The notes: a model not told the origin generated them from the letters alone. 8,050 nt of DNA from Pseudobutyrivibrio sp. UBA1225 (GCA_002309345.1 DBWZ01000057.1:26898-34947), one strand, 5' to 3'; counted from the stretch's first letter, positions 1-6,276 are shown. Numbers and translations: made by a program.

Positions 1-100
1 AAGCAGCGGCGGAAGCTGCAGCACAGCAGGCAGCAGCAGAAGCAGCGGCGGCAGAAGAGCAAGCAGCGGCTGAAGCAGCAGCTCAAGAGGCACAACAGCC
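1..100 (+). repeat. Low-complexity GCA/GCG/GAA/CAG codon tract
   Basis: This stretch consists almost entirely of Ala, Glu and Gln codons (gca, gcg, gct, gaa, caa, cag). It encodes a flexible or helical linker in front of the SH3b domains. Such tracts are prone to length changes by slippage. Confidence 0.7.
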
Positions 101-557
101 TACTACATATACAGGAAAGATTAACTCTAGAGCTAATGTTCGTGAACAGGCTAACACAGATAGTAACAAGCTTGGCTCTATGGATATGGGTACTGAAATT
201 ACAATCTACGGCGAGGAAGGCGATTTCTACAAGTTCGATTACAATGGTACTCAGGCATATGTAACAAAGCAGGTTGTTGATGTTGCAAATCAAGAGGCAG
301 CAGGCGATACAAATACCGAGGCAACTCAGGAGACAGCCGAGGAGGCACCAGCAGCTCAACCGCTTGAAGAAGGCAAAAAGATTAATCTTAAAGCAACAGT
401 TAATCTTCGTAAGAGTATGGATGCCAATTCAGAAAAGGTTGCAGTAGCTTACGAGCATGAAAATGTTACAGTTGTTCAAAGCTATGCCGAAGGTTGGACC
501 AAGGTTAAGTACGGTAAGAAAGAAGGTTATGTAAGAACCGACTTGCTTCAGAAATAA
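3..557 (+). CDS. SH3b-domain protein, C-terminal part (5' end outside window)
   Basis: The reading frame is open from base 3 to a TAA at 555-557, giving 184 visible residues; the true start lies upstream. Visible residues 1-34 are a low-complexity Ala/Glu/Gln linker. Two bacterial SH3 (SH3b) domains follow, at about residues 36-94 (TGKINSRANVRE, YGEEGDFYKFDY, AYVTKQVV) and about 124-184 (INLKATVNLRK, VVQSYAEGWTKVKY, GYVRTDLLQK). They are separated by a second Ala/Glu/Gln/Thr-rich spacer. The VNLR-x-GW-x-KV-x-GYV pattern is the usual SH3b signature. Such tandem domains normally bind peptidoglycan or other wall material in exported proteins, either hydrolases or wall-anchored scaffolds. No catalytic domain is visible, so the enzymatic identity, if any, is in the missing N-terminal part. 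An internal ATG at 180 lies inside the first SH3b domain and is not a credible start. Confidence 0.85.
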   Translation, partial: AAAEAAAQQAAAEAAAAEEQAAAEAAAQEAQQPTTYTGKINSRANVREQANTDSNKLGSMDMGTEITIYGEEGDFYKFDYNGTQAYVTKQVVDVANQEAAGDTNTEATQETAEEAPAAQPLEEGKKINLKATVNLRKSMDANSEKVAVAYEHENVTVVQSYAEGWTKVKYGKKEGYVRTDLLQK

Positions 558-579
558 TATAGTCAATAAAATGATTTTT

Positions 580-604
580 ATGGAGACCAGTAATTGGTCT
601 CCAT
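580..604 (+). terminator. Perfect hairpin after the SH3b gene (weak terminator candidate)
   Basis: TGGAGACCA (581-589) pairs perfectly with TGGTCTCCA (595-603) around a GTAAT loop, and A580/T604 extends the stem to 10 bp. The only following T-rich stretch is TTCTAAT, so as an intrinsic terminator it is weak. It sits between the SH3b stop and the RluF ribosome site, where a terminator would be expected. It contains AGACCAGTAAT, the reverse complement of ATTACTGGTCT, a string that recurs in variant form at 5328-5336 and 7821-7830. Confidence 0.5.
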
Positions 605-630
605 TCTAATATGTATATTAGGAGGAGCTT

Positions 631-1356
631 TTGAATCAGGAGCTTTTTAGATTAAATAAATATTTGAGCGATGCTGGTGTGTGTAGCAGGCGAGCTGCTG
701 ATGCCGCCATAGAAGCAGGTAAGGTCACTGTAAACGGTCAAGTGGCACAGATGGGGATGAAGGTATCTGCTGAGGATACAGTGCTGTTTGAGGGTCGGCC
801 TGTTTCTAATGTTGGTAAGAAGCAGATTTTGATTGCTTACAACAAGCCCGCAGGCATAGTGTGTACGGCAGAAAAGCGAGAGAAGAATAATATTATCGAC
901 CATCTTAATTATCCTGAGCGTATCTATCCGATTGGACGTTTGGACAAGGATAGCACGGGCTTGATTTTGCTTACTAATCAAGGTGATTTGGTTAACAAGA
1001 TTATGCGAGCTTCTAACGCTCACGAAAAGGAATATGTTGTTACTGTAGACAAAGAAATCACTGCTGATTTTATAAAGAAAATGTCGGCAGGTGTATATTT
1101 AGATGAGTTAGAGGTTACAACTCGCAAATGCCAGGTTAAAAAGCTTGGACCAAACAAGTTTAATATTATTCTCACGCAGGGGCTCAATCGCCAAATCAGA
1201 CGGATGTGTCAAGCTTTGGGATATCGAGTTCGCTGGTTGAAGAGAGTACGAATAATGAATATTAATTTGGGAGATTTAAAGGAAGATACATATAGGGATG
1301 TAACTCTTCACGAATTAAAAACACTCAATAGATTAATACAGAATTCTAGAAACTGA
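631..1356 (+). CDS. rluF: 23S rRNA pseudouridine synthase, RluF type
   Basis: This enzyme isomerises uridine to pseudouridine in 23S rRNA. E. coli RluF acts mainly on U2604, with U2605 as a weaker target. The protein has 241 residues. An S4 RNA-binding domain covers about residues 5-50 (RLNKYLSDAGVCSRRAAD), followed by a RsuA/RluB/E/F-type catalytic domain. The catalytic aspartate is D105 in IGRLDKDSTGL. The phrase GDLVNKIMRASNAHEKEYVV and the later QGLNRQIRRMCQALGY closely match the RluF subgroup as remembered, which favours RluF over RluB or RsuA. The start is a TTG at 631, chosen because GGAGGAG (621-627) sits five bases or fewer upstream and the S4 domain begins immediately. E. coli RluF has an extra C-terminal extension that is absent here. 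LigA follows after 34 bases, so the two are probably co-transcribed. Confidence 0.9.
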   Translation: MNQELFRLNKYLSDAGVCSRRAADAAIEAGKVTVNGQVAQMGMKVSAEDTVLFEGRPVSNVGKKQILIAYNKPAGIVCTAEKREKNNIIDHLNYPERIYPIGRLDKDSTGLILLTNQGDLVNKIMRASNAHEKEYVVTVDKEITADFIKKMSAGVYLDELEVTTRKCQVKKLGPNKFNIILTQGLNRQIRRMCQALGYRVRWLKRVRIMNINLGDLKEDTYRDVTLHELKTLNRLIQNSRN

Positions 1357-1390
1357 TTTCTAAGAATATCGTAAAGGGGCAGATGAAAAA

Positions 1391-3394
1391 ATGGACTTAA
1401 AAGAATATCAAGAACTGATAGATATAATCGACTATCACATGGATCGTTACTACAATCAGAACGAACCTGAAATTAGTGACTTCGAATATGATCAGCTGAT
1501 GCTTAAATTAAAGGAAGCAGAAAAAGAGCATCCAGAATGGGTTACGCCAGATTCTCCTAGCCAAAAAATCGGTGGCGTAGCCATGCGAGAGGCAGGAGTC
1601 AAGGTTACTCACGATGTGCCTATGCTTTCTATCGAAGATGTTTTTGCTAAAGAAGATGTAGTTGCGTGGGTGGAAAAGGTAAAGGAAGTTCATCCAGATG
1701 CGCTTTTTTCTGTGGAGGCCAAAATCGACGGTCTTAGCATGACTCTTAGATATGAAAAGGATTCTAAAGGCATGCTTAAACTTAAATTAGCAGAAACTCG
1801 AGGCGATGGCTTAATAGGCGAAGATGTTACAGAAAACGCGCTTGTTATTCCTGATGTTAATAAATATTTGGACTTGCCTTACGAATCAATTCAGCTTCGT
1901 GGTGAGGTTTATATGAGCCACGAGGATTTTGAGCGATATAATGAAGAGCAAGAGCTGAAGGGCGGCAAGCTTGCTGCTAATCCTCGCAATCTTGCGGCGG
2001 GAACTTTGCGTCAACTAGACGCCAATATTACTAAGCAGCGCGGATTGAGAATGTTTGTATTCAATGTTCAGCAGGGGCCTGCGGAGCTTACAGAAAGCCA
2101 TTGTGCAGGCTTAGATATTTTGTCAGCTCACAAGGTTCCAGTGGTTTTCCATCGAGGTTGCAAGACCGCCGATGAAATAATTGCTGTAATAGACGAGATA
2201 GGCGAAAAGAGAGCAGAATTTGAGTTTGATATTGATGGTGCAGTGGTCAAGATAGATCAAACTGCGTACAGAGCAGATTTTCCAACAAGTGCAAAGTATT
2301 CAAGCGGTCACATCGCCTACAAGTATCCACCAGAGGAAAAAGAGACCAAGCTTCTTGATGTAGAATTATCCGTTGGTCGTACTGGACGAGTGACACCTAC
2401 GGCTATATTTGAACCAATTCGTTTATGCGGTACATCCGTTAGTCGCGCCACATTACACAACCAGGATTTTATTGATGATTTGGATATCGGAATTGGAGAT
2501 ACCATAGTCGTTTACAAATCGGGAGAAATAATTCCAAAGGTCAAAGAGGTTAAACACGACAAGAGACCAGCGGGAGTTTCAACTTTCAAGATTCCAAGTG
2601 TATGTCCGGTTTGCGGTGGAACTGTTGCCAGAGACGCTGACACTGCCGATATGAAGTGCCTAAATCCAAGTTGTCCTGCTCAGTTGGAGAGACATATTAT
2701 CAATTTTGTGTCCCGTGATGCGATGGATATTAAAGGTTTTGGTGAAGTTTATATTGAAGAGTTGGTCAGAAGGGGCTATATTAAAGATATTGCAGATGTA
2801 TTTGCTCTTAAGGATAATAGAGATAAACTTATAGAAGAGGGGATTATCGGCAAGGAAAAGAATACCGACAAGCTTTTGTCCGCTATTGAGGAAGCCAAGT
2901 CCAATGACGCAGTCAGATTGTTTACAGGTTTTGGCATTCCCAACGTGGGTAAAGCAGCAGCCAAGGCGTTGCTTGCACAGTTTAAAACTATCGAGGCCAT
3001 CATGGAACTATCTGTGGATGAGCTTGTGCAGGTAAATGATATTGGTGAAATTAGTGCCAACTCAATTTACGCCTATCTGCACGATGAGGTCAATAAAGAT
3101 ATTATAGCTAGGCTCAAGGCTTATGGTGTCAACATGACTTTGGAAGAAAAAGAAGGTGCTACAGATAAGTTTGCTGGACTTACTTTTGTTATCACGGGAA
3201 CACTTCCAACCATGGGACGCAAGGAGTGCCAAGAGTTAATAGAGCTTAATGGCGGCAAGTGCGCAGGCTCGGTTTCTAAAAAAACCAGCTATCTTGTGGC
3301 GGGGGAAGCCGCAGGAAGCAAGCTTGATAAGGCAAATTCACTTGGCGTTAAAGTACTTAGTGAGGCAGATTTGCTTGCAATGCTAGACAACTAG
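1391..3394 (+). CDS. ligA: NAD-dependent DNA ligase LigA
   Basis: This is the essential replicative ligase. It seals nicks such as those between Okazaki fragments, using NAD+ to form a lysyl-AMP intermediate. Its 667 residues are typical for the family and all domains are present. Domain Ia covers about 1-70. The adenylation domain has catalytic K111 in VEAKIDGL, plus LRGEVYMS (169-176), NPRNLAAGTLRQLD and the later IDGAVVKID. The OB fold covers about 320-400 (VELSVGRTGRVTPTAIFEP). A four-cysteine zinc finger uses C405, C408, C423 and C428. Helix-hairpin-helix repeats cover about 440-580 (FGIPNVGKAAAKALL). A BRCT domain occupies about 592-667 (FAGLTFVITGTL, KTSYLVAGEAAGSKLDKA). The start has AAAGGGG (1373-1379) eleven bases upstream, which is a long spacing; see the MKKWT mini-ORF finding. 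No inactivating change is visible. Confidence 0.98.
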   Translation: MDLKEYQELIDIIDYHMDRYYNQNEPEISDFEYDQLMLKLKEAEKEHPEWVTPDSPSQKIGGVAMREAGVKVTHDVPMLSIEDVFAKEDVVAWVEKVKEVHPDALFSVEAKIDGLSMTLRYEKDSKGMLKLKLAETRGDGLIGEDVTENALVIPDVNKYLDLPYESIQLRGEVYMSHEDFERYNEEQELKGGKLAANPRNLAAGTLRQLDANITKQRGLRMFVFNVQQGPAELTESHCAGLDILSAHKVPVVFHRGCKTADEIIAVIDEIGEKRAEFEFDIDGAVVKIDQTAYRADFPTSAKYSSGHIAYKYPPEEKETKLLDVELSVGRTGRVTPTAIFEPIRLCGTSVSRATLHNQDFIDDLDIGIGDTIVVYKSGEIIPKVKEVKHDKRPAGVSTFKIPSVCPVCGGTVARDADTADMKCLNPSCPAQLERHIINFVSRDAMDIKGFGEVYIEELVRRGYIKDIADVFALKDNRDKLIEEGIIGKEKNTDKLLSAIEEAKSNDAVRLFTGFGIPNVGKAAAKALLAQFKTIEAIMELSVDELVQVNDIGEISANSIYAYLHDEVNKDIIARLKAYGVNMTLEEKEGATDKFAGLTFVITGTLPTMGRKECQELIELNGGKCAGSVSKKTSYLVAGEAAGSKLDKANSLGVKVLSEADLLAMLDN

Positions 3395-3431
3395 TTGCGA
3401 CATAATATTACTGTTTGGATAGGAGGCAGCC

Positions 3432-4355
3432 ATGCCAATTAGAACGATGAACGATTTGCCTGCAAAGGCGATTCTTGAACATGAAAATATATTTGTTATG
3501 GATGAGAATAGGTCAATCCACCAGGATATCCGACCTATTACAATCGGTATTTTGAATTTGATGCCACTTAAGGAAGCAACTGAATTACAGCTTCTTCGCT
3601 CGCTTTCAAATTCCCCTTTGCAGGTGGATGTGACTTTCCTTACTGTTGGTAGTCACGAGAGCAAGAATACTAGCAAGACTCATCTTGATACATTTTATGA
3701 GCACATCGAAGATGTTTATGACAGATTTTTTGATGGGTTGATTATTACCGGTGCTCCTTTAGAGCAGATGCCTTTTGAAGAAGTTGATTATTGGGAAGAG
3801 CTTACAAAGGTCTTTGAGTGGACCAATACACATGTCACATCTACATTGCATCTTTGCTGGGGCTGTCAGGCAGGATTGTATTATCGCTATGGCATAGATA
3901 AATACGATTTGCCAGAAAAGAAGTTTGGTATTTTCCCACACACTGTTATGAATAGAAAGATTCCTCTTGTTAGAGGATTTGACGATATTTTTTATGCTCC
4001 TCATAGCCGTCATACTGGCGTTAGAACTGAGGATATTGAGGCATGTTCTGATTTGATTGTATGTGCCAAGGGTGAGGAAGCTGGCGTGTTCCTTTGCATG
4101 TCGGCAGATGGCAGCAACATATTTGTTATGGGTCATCCAGAGTACGATCGCTTTACTCTTGATAGTGAGTACAAGCGCGATAAGAGCAAGGGATTGCCAA
4201 TATCCCTTCCAAAGAACTACTATCCAAATGATGACGATAACGAAAGACCTCTTCTTCAGTGGAGAAGCCATGGAAATATTCTTTATTCTAATTGGTTGAA
4301 TTACTACGTATATCAGAACACACCATATGAGTGGAACAAAATTAGTGAGAAATAA
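3432..4355 (+). CDS. metAA: Homoserine O-acetyltransferase of the MetA family
   Basis: This enzyme acylates the hydroxyl of L-homoserine in the first committed step of methionine synthesis. It has 307 residues, and conserved positions line up with E. coli numbering without gaps up to at least residue 249. The nucleophile is C142 in LHLCWGCQAGLYY. H235 and E237 lie in GHPEYD, and K47, R193 and R249 are all present. Position 111 is Glu (TGAPLEQMPFEEV). In published work on the family, Glu111 in Bacillus cereus MetA goes with acetyl-CoA use and Gly111 in E. coli with succinyl-CoA, so homoserine O-acetyltransferase is the better call. AGGAGG at 3421-3426 sits five bases before the ATG. The gene lies 37 bases after ligA with no room for a SAM riboswitch or T-box, so it probably rides on the rluF-ligA transcript. 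Confidence 0.93.
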   Translation: MPIRTMNDLPAKAILEHENIFVMDENRSIHQDIRPITIGILNLMPLKEATELQLLRSLSNSPLQVDVTFLTVGSHESKNTSKTHLDTFYEHIEDVYDRFFDGLIITGAPLEQMPFEEVDYWEELTKVFEWTNTHVTSTLHLCWGCQAGLYYRYGIDKYDLPEKKFGIFPHTVMNRKIPLVRGFDDIFYAPHSRHTGVRTEDIEACSDLIVCAKGEEAGVFLCMSADGSNIFVMGHPEYDRFTLDSEYKRDKSKGLPISLPKNYYPNDDDNERPLLQWRSHGNILYSNWLNYYVYQNTPYEWNKISEK

Positions 4356-4401
4356 AAGGAAATTTTACCTGACGGGAAAATCTTGATTATGAATAATGAA
4401 G

Positions 4402-4447
4402 GCTTCCCCCTCTGGGGGAAGCTGTCAGCGGAGCTGACTGATGAGGG
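4402..4447 (+). repeat. Two-hairpin REP-like dispersed repeat
   Basis: GCTTCCCCC (4402-4410) pairs with GGGGGAAGC (4414-4422) around TCT. GTCAGC (4424-4429) pairs with GCTGAC (4433-4438) around GGA. The element ends in TGATGAGGG (4439-4447). This layout, a C/G-rich hairpin followed by a short variable hairpin and TGATGAGGG, is one I remember as a high-copy intergenic element of gut Clostridia. Only one copy is in this window, so dispersion is from memory, not seen here. It lies in the 3' untranslated region of metA, directly against a terminator. Confidence 0.7.
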
Positions 4448-4448
4448 T

Positions 4449-4478
4449 AACTTCTGCCGGAAACGGCAGAAGTTTTTT
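4449..4478 (+). terminator. Intrinsic terminator of the rluF-ligA-metA unit
   Basis: AACTTCTGCCG (4449-4459) pairs perfectly with CGGCAGAAGTT (4464-4474) around a GAAA tetraloop and runs into TTTTTT (4473-4478). This is a textbook + strand Rho-independent terminator. Its T-tract overlaps the stop codon of the convergent regulator gene (TTA on the + strand at 4477-4479). On the minus strand the hairpin is followed by ACCCTC and has no U-tract. Confidence 0.92.
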
Positions 4479-5241
4479 ATCTCTTTTTATAAATCAATAA
4501 CTCTGGATTGGCGCCCTCAGCTTCATATGTGGACACTATTATAAAATCCATGTTTGCAAGTACTCCAAAGAAAAGTCCGTCAACTATGTCTGATTCCAGC
4601 TGAGTTCCAAGATATGTGGTTTGGTCATTGAGTAACTTGACGCTGATTCCACTCGGAAGAGGATACTCAAGATTTACATATTTCCCCACGATTGCATTGA
4701 GCTTTTCGACTTTAGGCATACCTTCGATTCCGAGGGAGTTGATTTCATCAACAAGTTGTTTTTTGAAAGCGTCAAACTCTCCATTGTCACTCAGAGAATC
4801 ATAATTTTTCCAGTAGTTGAGAGTAGGAAGAGTCGTCTTTAAATATTCTCGAGCGGCTTCTTCTGAGAAGGTATCATCCACCATATTTTTAACGCAGACT
4901 TCAATTAAATCATCCAAATTGCTATAGGTATAGGTGCCATCGGCGTAGCACCATTTACAATATTCTTCGTTGAGACTGCCATCTTTGTTGTGCCCGATTA
5001 TTTCATCTTCAAGAGGCATGCCGCAGCATTGACATATGAGTTTGTTTGGTGCACCTAGCAATGTGTTAATCGAAACATTGTAAAGATTTGAAAGAAGTTT
5101 AAGCGTTTCTGTGTTTGGAATAGCTTCACCATTTTCCCATTTTGATACCGCCTGGCGTGTGACAAATACCTTTTCAGCTAATTCATCTTGTGAAAGCCCG
5201 TTTTTGTTTCTAAGCTCTAATAAAATTTCTTTTGTTTTCAT
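4477..5241 (-). CDS. XRE-family regulator with zinc-ribbon domain and uncharacterised C-terminal domain
   Basis: The protein has 254 residues in three parts. Residues 1-62 form a Cro/cI-type helix-turn-helix (LRNKNGLSQDELAEKVFVTR, QAVSKWENGEAIPN), the DNA-binding part. Residues about 68-148 match the putative zinc-ribbon family that recurs in Firmicutes (CQCCGMPLEDE, then CKWCYADGTY). Likely zinc ligands are C70 with C72 or C73, and C95 with C98. The last 100 residues (about 152-254) are acidic, mostly beta-like by composition (YPLPSGISVKLL, MDFIIVSTYE), and I cannot name the domain. They may sense a ligand. CCTCCT on the + strand at 5250-5255 is its AGGAGG site, eight bases from the ATG. It is divergent from the DUF4177 gene and may control it or itself. 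It is probably a one-component transcription factor; target and signal are unknown. Confidence 0.85.
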   Translation of the reverse strand: MKTKEILLELRNKNGLSQDELAEKVFVTRQAVSKWENGEAIPNTETLKLLSNLYNVSINTLLGAPNKLICQCCGMPLEDEIIGHNKDGSLNEEYCKWCYADGTYTYSNLDDLIEVCVKNMVDDTFSEEAAREYLKTTLPTLNYWKNYDSLSDNGEFDAFKKQLVDEINSLGIEGMPKVEKLNAIVGKYVNLEYPLPSGISVKLLNDQTTYLGTQLESDIVDGLFFGVLANMDFIIVSTYEAEGANPELLIYKKR

Positions 5242-5293
5242 CCCTAATACCTCCTGATAGATATATAATACACCGAAAATTTATAATAGGCAC

Positions 5294-5340
5294 GCAACTG
5301 ATGGTTGCTACGGCGGAGCGCTAAACATTACTGGTTTTTT
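5294..5340 (+). repeat. Structured intergenic element with GGCGGAGC...ATTACTGGTT
   Basis: The 159-base gap between the divergent genes holds GCAAC (5294-5298) and GTTGC (5304-5308), a small hairpin around TGATG. GGCGGAGC follows, then AAACATTACTGGTTTTTT. Bases 5312-5336 match 7805-7829 at 18 of 25 positions without gaps, and AAACATTACTG (5323-5333) recurs exactly at 6974-6984. The run of T at 5335-5340 lacks a clear stem, so I do not call a terminator. Two TATAAT strings (5264-5269, 5282-5287) lack -35 partners on the + strand. Confidence 0.45.
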
Positions 5341-5400
5341 CTAAATCTACGTATGCCGCCTTTAAAATGATAAAAAATTAGCCTAAAGGAGGAGAAGATT

Positions 5401-5667
5401 ATGTCGGGGTTTGGATTTGATTCAGAGGCTCTTGTAGCAGCTGGAAATGCAGGTGATATGTACAAAGTAGTGCAGGTTGTCCTGACCGAAAAATTCATAG
5501 GAACAGGTTCTGGGGTTGCAAGTTTAACTAATCTTCAGAATACAATTAACGAGCAGGCGGCATGCGGATATAGATTACATACTATTTCCACCACAGCATC
5601 AGGCTCTAAAGGATTTTTAGGGGGAGACAAAATTCAGGCTACTATGGTGTTTGAAAAAGTGTTGTAG
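5401..5667 (+). CDS. DUF4177-type small protein
   Basis: The protein has 88 residues. A short lead (MSGFGFDSEALVAAGNAGD) precedes a segment of the DUF4177 type: MYKVVQVVLTEKF (about 20-32), a Gly-rich turn, a helix LTNLQNTINEQAACGYRLHT (about 41-60), a second Gly-rich loop (SGSKGFLGGDK), and a closing strand ATMVFEKVL. The YKVVQV / ACGYRLHTI / MVFEK arrangement is typical of this family, whose function is unknown. No signal peptide or membrane segment is seen. AAAGGAGGAG at 5386-5395 is a strong ribosome site. It is transcribed away from the XRE/zinc-ribbon gene. Its 3' end faces the Rpn-tail ORF, with a shared hairpin between them. Confidence 0.75.
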   Translation: MSGFGFDSEALVAAGNAGDMYKVVQVVLTEKFIGTGSGVASLTNLQNTINEQAACGYRLHTISTTASGSKGFLGGDKIQATMVFEKVL

Positions 5668-5690
5668 CAAGTAAATGAAAAAAGTTTTGT

Positions 5691-5726
5691 AAAAAAGACG
5701 CCCAAGAGATTATTACTCTTGGGCGT
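5691..5726 (-). terminator. Intrinsic terminator for the minus-strand Rpn-tail ORF
   Basis: ACGCCCAAGAG (5698-5708) pairs perfectly over 11 bp with CTCTTGGGCGT (5716-5726) around ATTATTA. Read on the minus strand, the stem is followed by CTTTTTT (complement of 5691-5697), so it best serves the gene ending at 5743. On the + strand it is followed only by TAAAGTTT and could act weakly for the DUF4177 gene, making it partly bidirectional between convergent genes. Confidence 0.85.
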
Positions 5727-5742
5727 TAAAGTTTGCTTGAAA

Positions 5743-5988
5743 TTATAGTTTGGAAAGATACTTTTTATAATCACTTTTAGGAACGCCAAGTGCTTCCATA
5801 GCCTGTTCAGCTGTAAGATTGAAGTTTTGCATAATCATTTTGATATCCTTAATTCTGCCTTTTACCTCACCTCTGGCTTCACCACGAGCTTCACCTATAG
5901 AAATGCCCCTAGCTTCACCACGAGCTTCACCTATAGAAATGCCCTTAACTACACCTTTACGCTCTATTTCCTGAACTGCCTTACACAT
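5743..5988 (-). pseudogene. C-terminal tail of an Rpn / PD-(D/E)XK transposase-like nuclease
   Basis: This 81-residue ORF keeps only what resembles the end of Rpn-family (recombination-promoting nuclease, transposase_31-like) proteins: MCKAVQEIERKG, a Gly/Glu/Arg repeat region, then DIKMIMQNFNLTAEQAMEAL and GVPKSDYKKYLSKL. Full Rpn proteins carry about 200 further N-terminal residues with the PD-(D/E)XK nuclease. Those are absent, and upstream sequence runs straight into an inverted repeat at 5989-6044. The region encodes GISIGEARGEAR twice in tandem. A usable start exists: the minus-strand AAGGAAGG is about ten bases before the ATG, and a terminator follows, so a short protein may still be made. 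I judge it a remnant, but a functional C-terminal-only product is possible, since E. coli rpn genes also make short C-terminal forms. Confidence 0.7.
5876..5947 (-). repeat. Two tandem 36-base units within the Rpn tail
   Basis: Units 5876-5911 and 5912-5947 are identical over their first 33 bases (both start GCTTCACCACGAGC) and differ by one base in the last three (CTA against TTA). Each encodes the 12 residues GISIGEARGEAR on the minus strand. The near identity implies a recent duplication or ongoing slippage. Confidence 0.9.
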
Positions 5989-6044
5989 ATTATAATCACC
6001 TTCCTTATTCCTGCGCGGTAACCTAAGTAAGGTGGGATTATAAT
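5989..6044. repeat. Imperfect inverted repeat at the broken edge of the Rpn tail
   Basis: The left arm 5989-6007 (ATTATAATCACCTTCCTTA) pairs with the right arm 6024-6044 (ending GGGATTATAAT) with one mismatch and two extra bases, around a 16-base loop. The right arm is also the start of the GATTATAATCGGC repeat. The Rpn reading frame is lost just outside the left arm, so the arms may mark an insertion or deletion boundary. Part of the match is trivial because GATTATAATC is itself a palindrome. Confidence 0.55.
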
Positions 6045-6058
6045 CGGCTTGCGCCGAT
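6028..6058 (+). repeat. GATTATAATCGGC repeat, copy 1
   Basis: The copy reads TAAGGTGG (6028-6035), then GATTATAATC (6036-6045) and a small hairpin ATCGGC-TTGC-GCCGAT (6043-6058). It is followed by GATAGAAAAAA. It shares its first part with copy 3 and its core with copy 2, all in the same orientation. Confidence 0.7.
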
Positions 6059-6078
6059 AGAAAAAATTGCCGCCCCTA

Positions 6079-6087
6079 TGCTATAAT
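6079..6087 (+). promoter_or_regulatory. Extended -10 promoter in front of the methyltransferase remnant
   Basis: TGCTATAAT is a perfect extended -10 (TGnTATAAT). No -35 lies at 16-18 bases; TTGCCG at 6067-6072 is only nine bases away and could be an original -35 displaced by a deletion. It is probably the surviving promoter of the decayed methyltransferase gene. Confidence 0.4.
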
Positions 6088-6105
6088 ATCCCTAAACAAA
6101 AAGCC

Positions 6106-6273
6106 TTCCTTGCTGCGGGCTACAGTGTCGATGCAATGGATGGCTCAAAGCAGCTGTGTGAGCGCGCATCCGCCTATATCGGGATAAAGGCAAAAGAAAT
6201 GTGGATTACCAGTGATGTGCGTCCAGATAGAGGCGAAGAAAAATGGCTGAACATAATCTTAAAGCGGGTGTGA
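6106..6273 (+). pseudogene. Remnant of a class I SAM-dependent methyltransferase with internal deletion
   Basis: The frame to the TGA at 6271-6273 joins two pieces of one family. FLAAGYSVDAMDGSKQLCER and ASAYIGIKAKEM (6106-6201) resemble the stretch after motif I of small class I methyltransferases, where the acidic residue of VDAxDGS contacts SAM. WITSDVRPDRGEEKW and LNIILKRV (6202-6273) resemble the extreme C-terminus of the same proteins. Missing are the N-terminus with the GxGxG SAM loop and, by memory of intact members, roughly 100 residues between the pieces. The join near 6187-6202 keeps the frame. No plausible start codon with a ribosome site precedes it; the frame extends to a TTG at 6067 but those residues are not family-like. 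It is bracketed by repeat copies 1 and 2. It cannot bind SAM as it stands. Confidence 0.72.
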
Positions 6274-6276
6274 AGC

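Noticed and set aside
652..4271. Minus-strand open frames of 61-170 codons (652-1023, 1508-1693, 2317-2505, 2776-3060, 3759-4271)
   Set aside because: They lie antisense inside rluF, ligA and metA, have no recognisable domains or ribosome sites, and are shadows of strongly coding + strand genes.
4057..4804. + strand frames at 4057-4299 and 4616-4804
   Set aside because: The first is out of frame inside metA; the second is antisense to the XRE/zinc-ribbon gene. Neither resembles a protein family.
5260..5290. TATAAT strings at 5264 and 5282 as + strand promoters
   Set aside because: No -35 at proper spacing and no TG extension; this AT-rich stretch gives such matches by chance.
5827..6021. 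+ strand 64-codon frame with a tandem TSFTYRNA repeat
   Set aside because: It is the antisense of the 36-base repeat in the Rpn tail; the repeat reads as family-like sequence only on the minus strand.
6067..6273. An intact 68-residue protein starting at TTG 6067
   Set aside because: No ribosome site; the first 13 residues are not family-like and the rest is two disjoint pieces of a methyltransferase.
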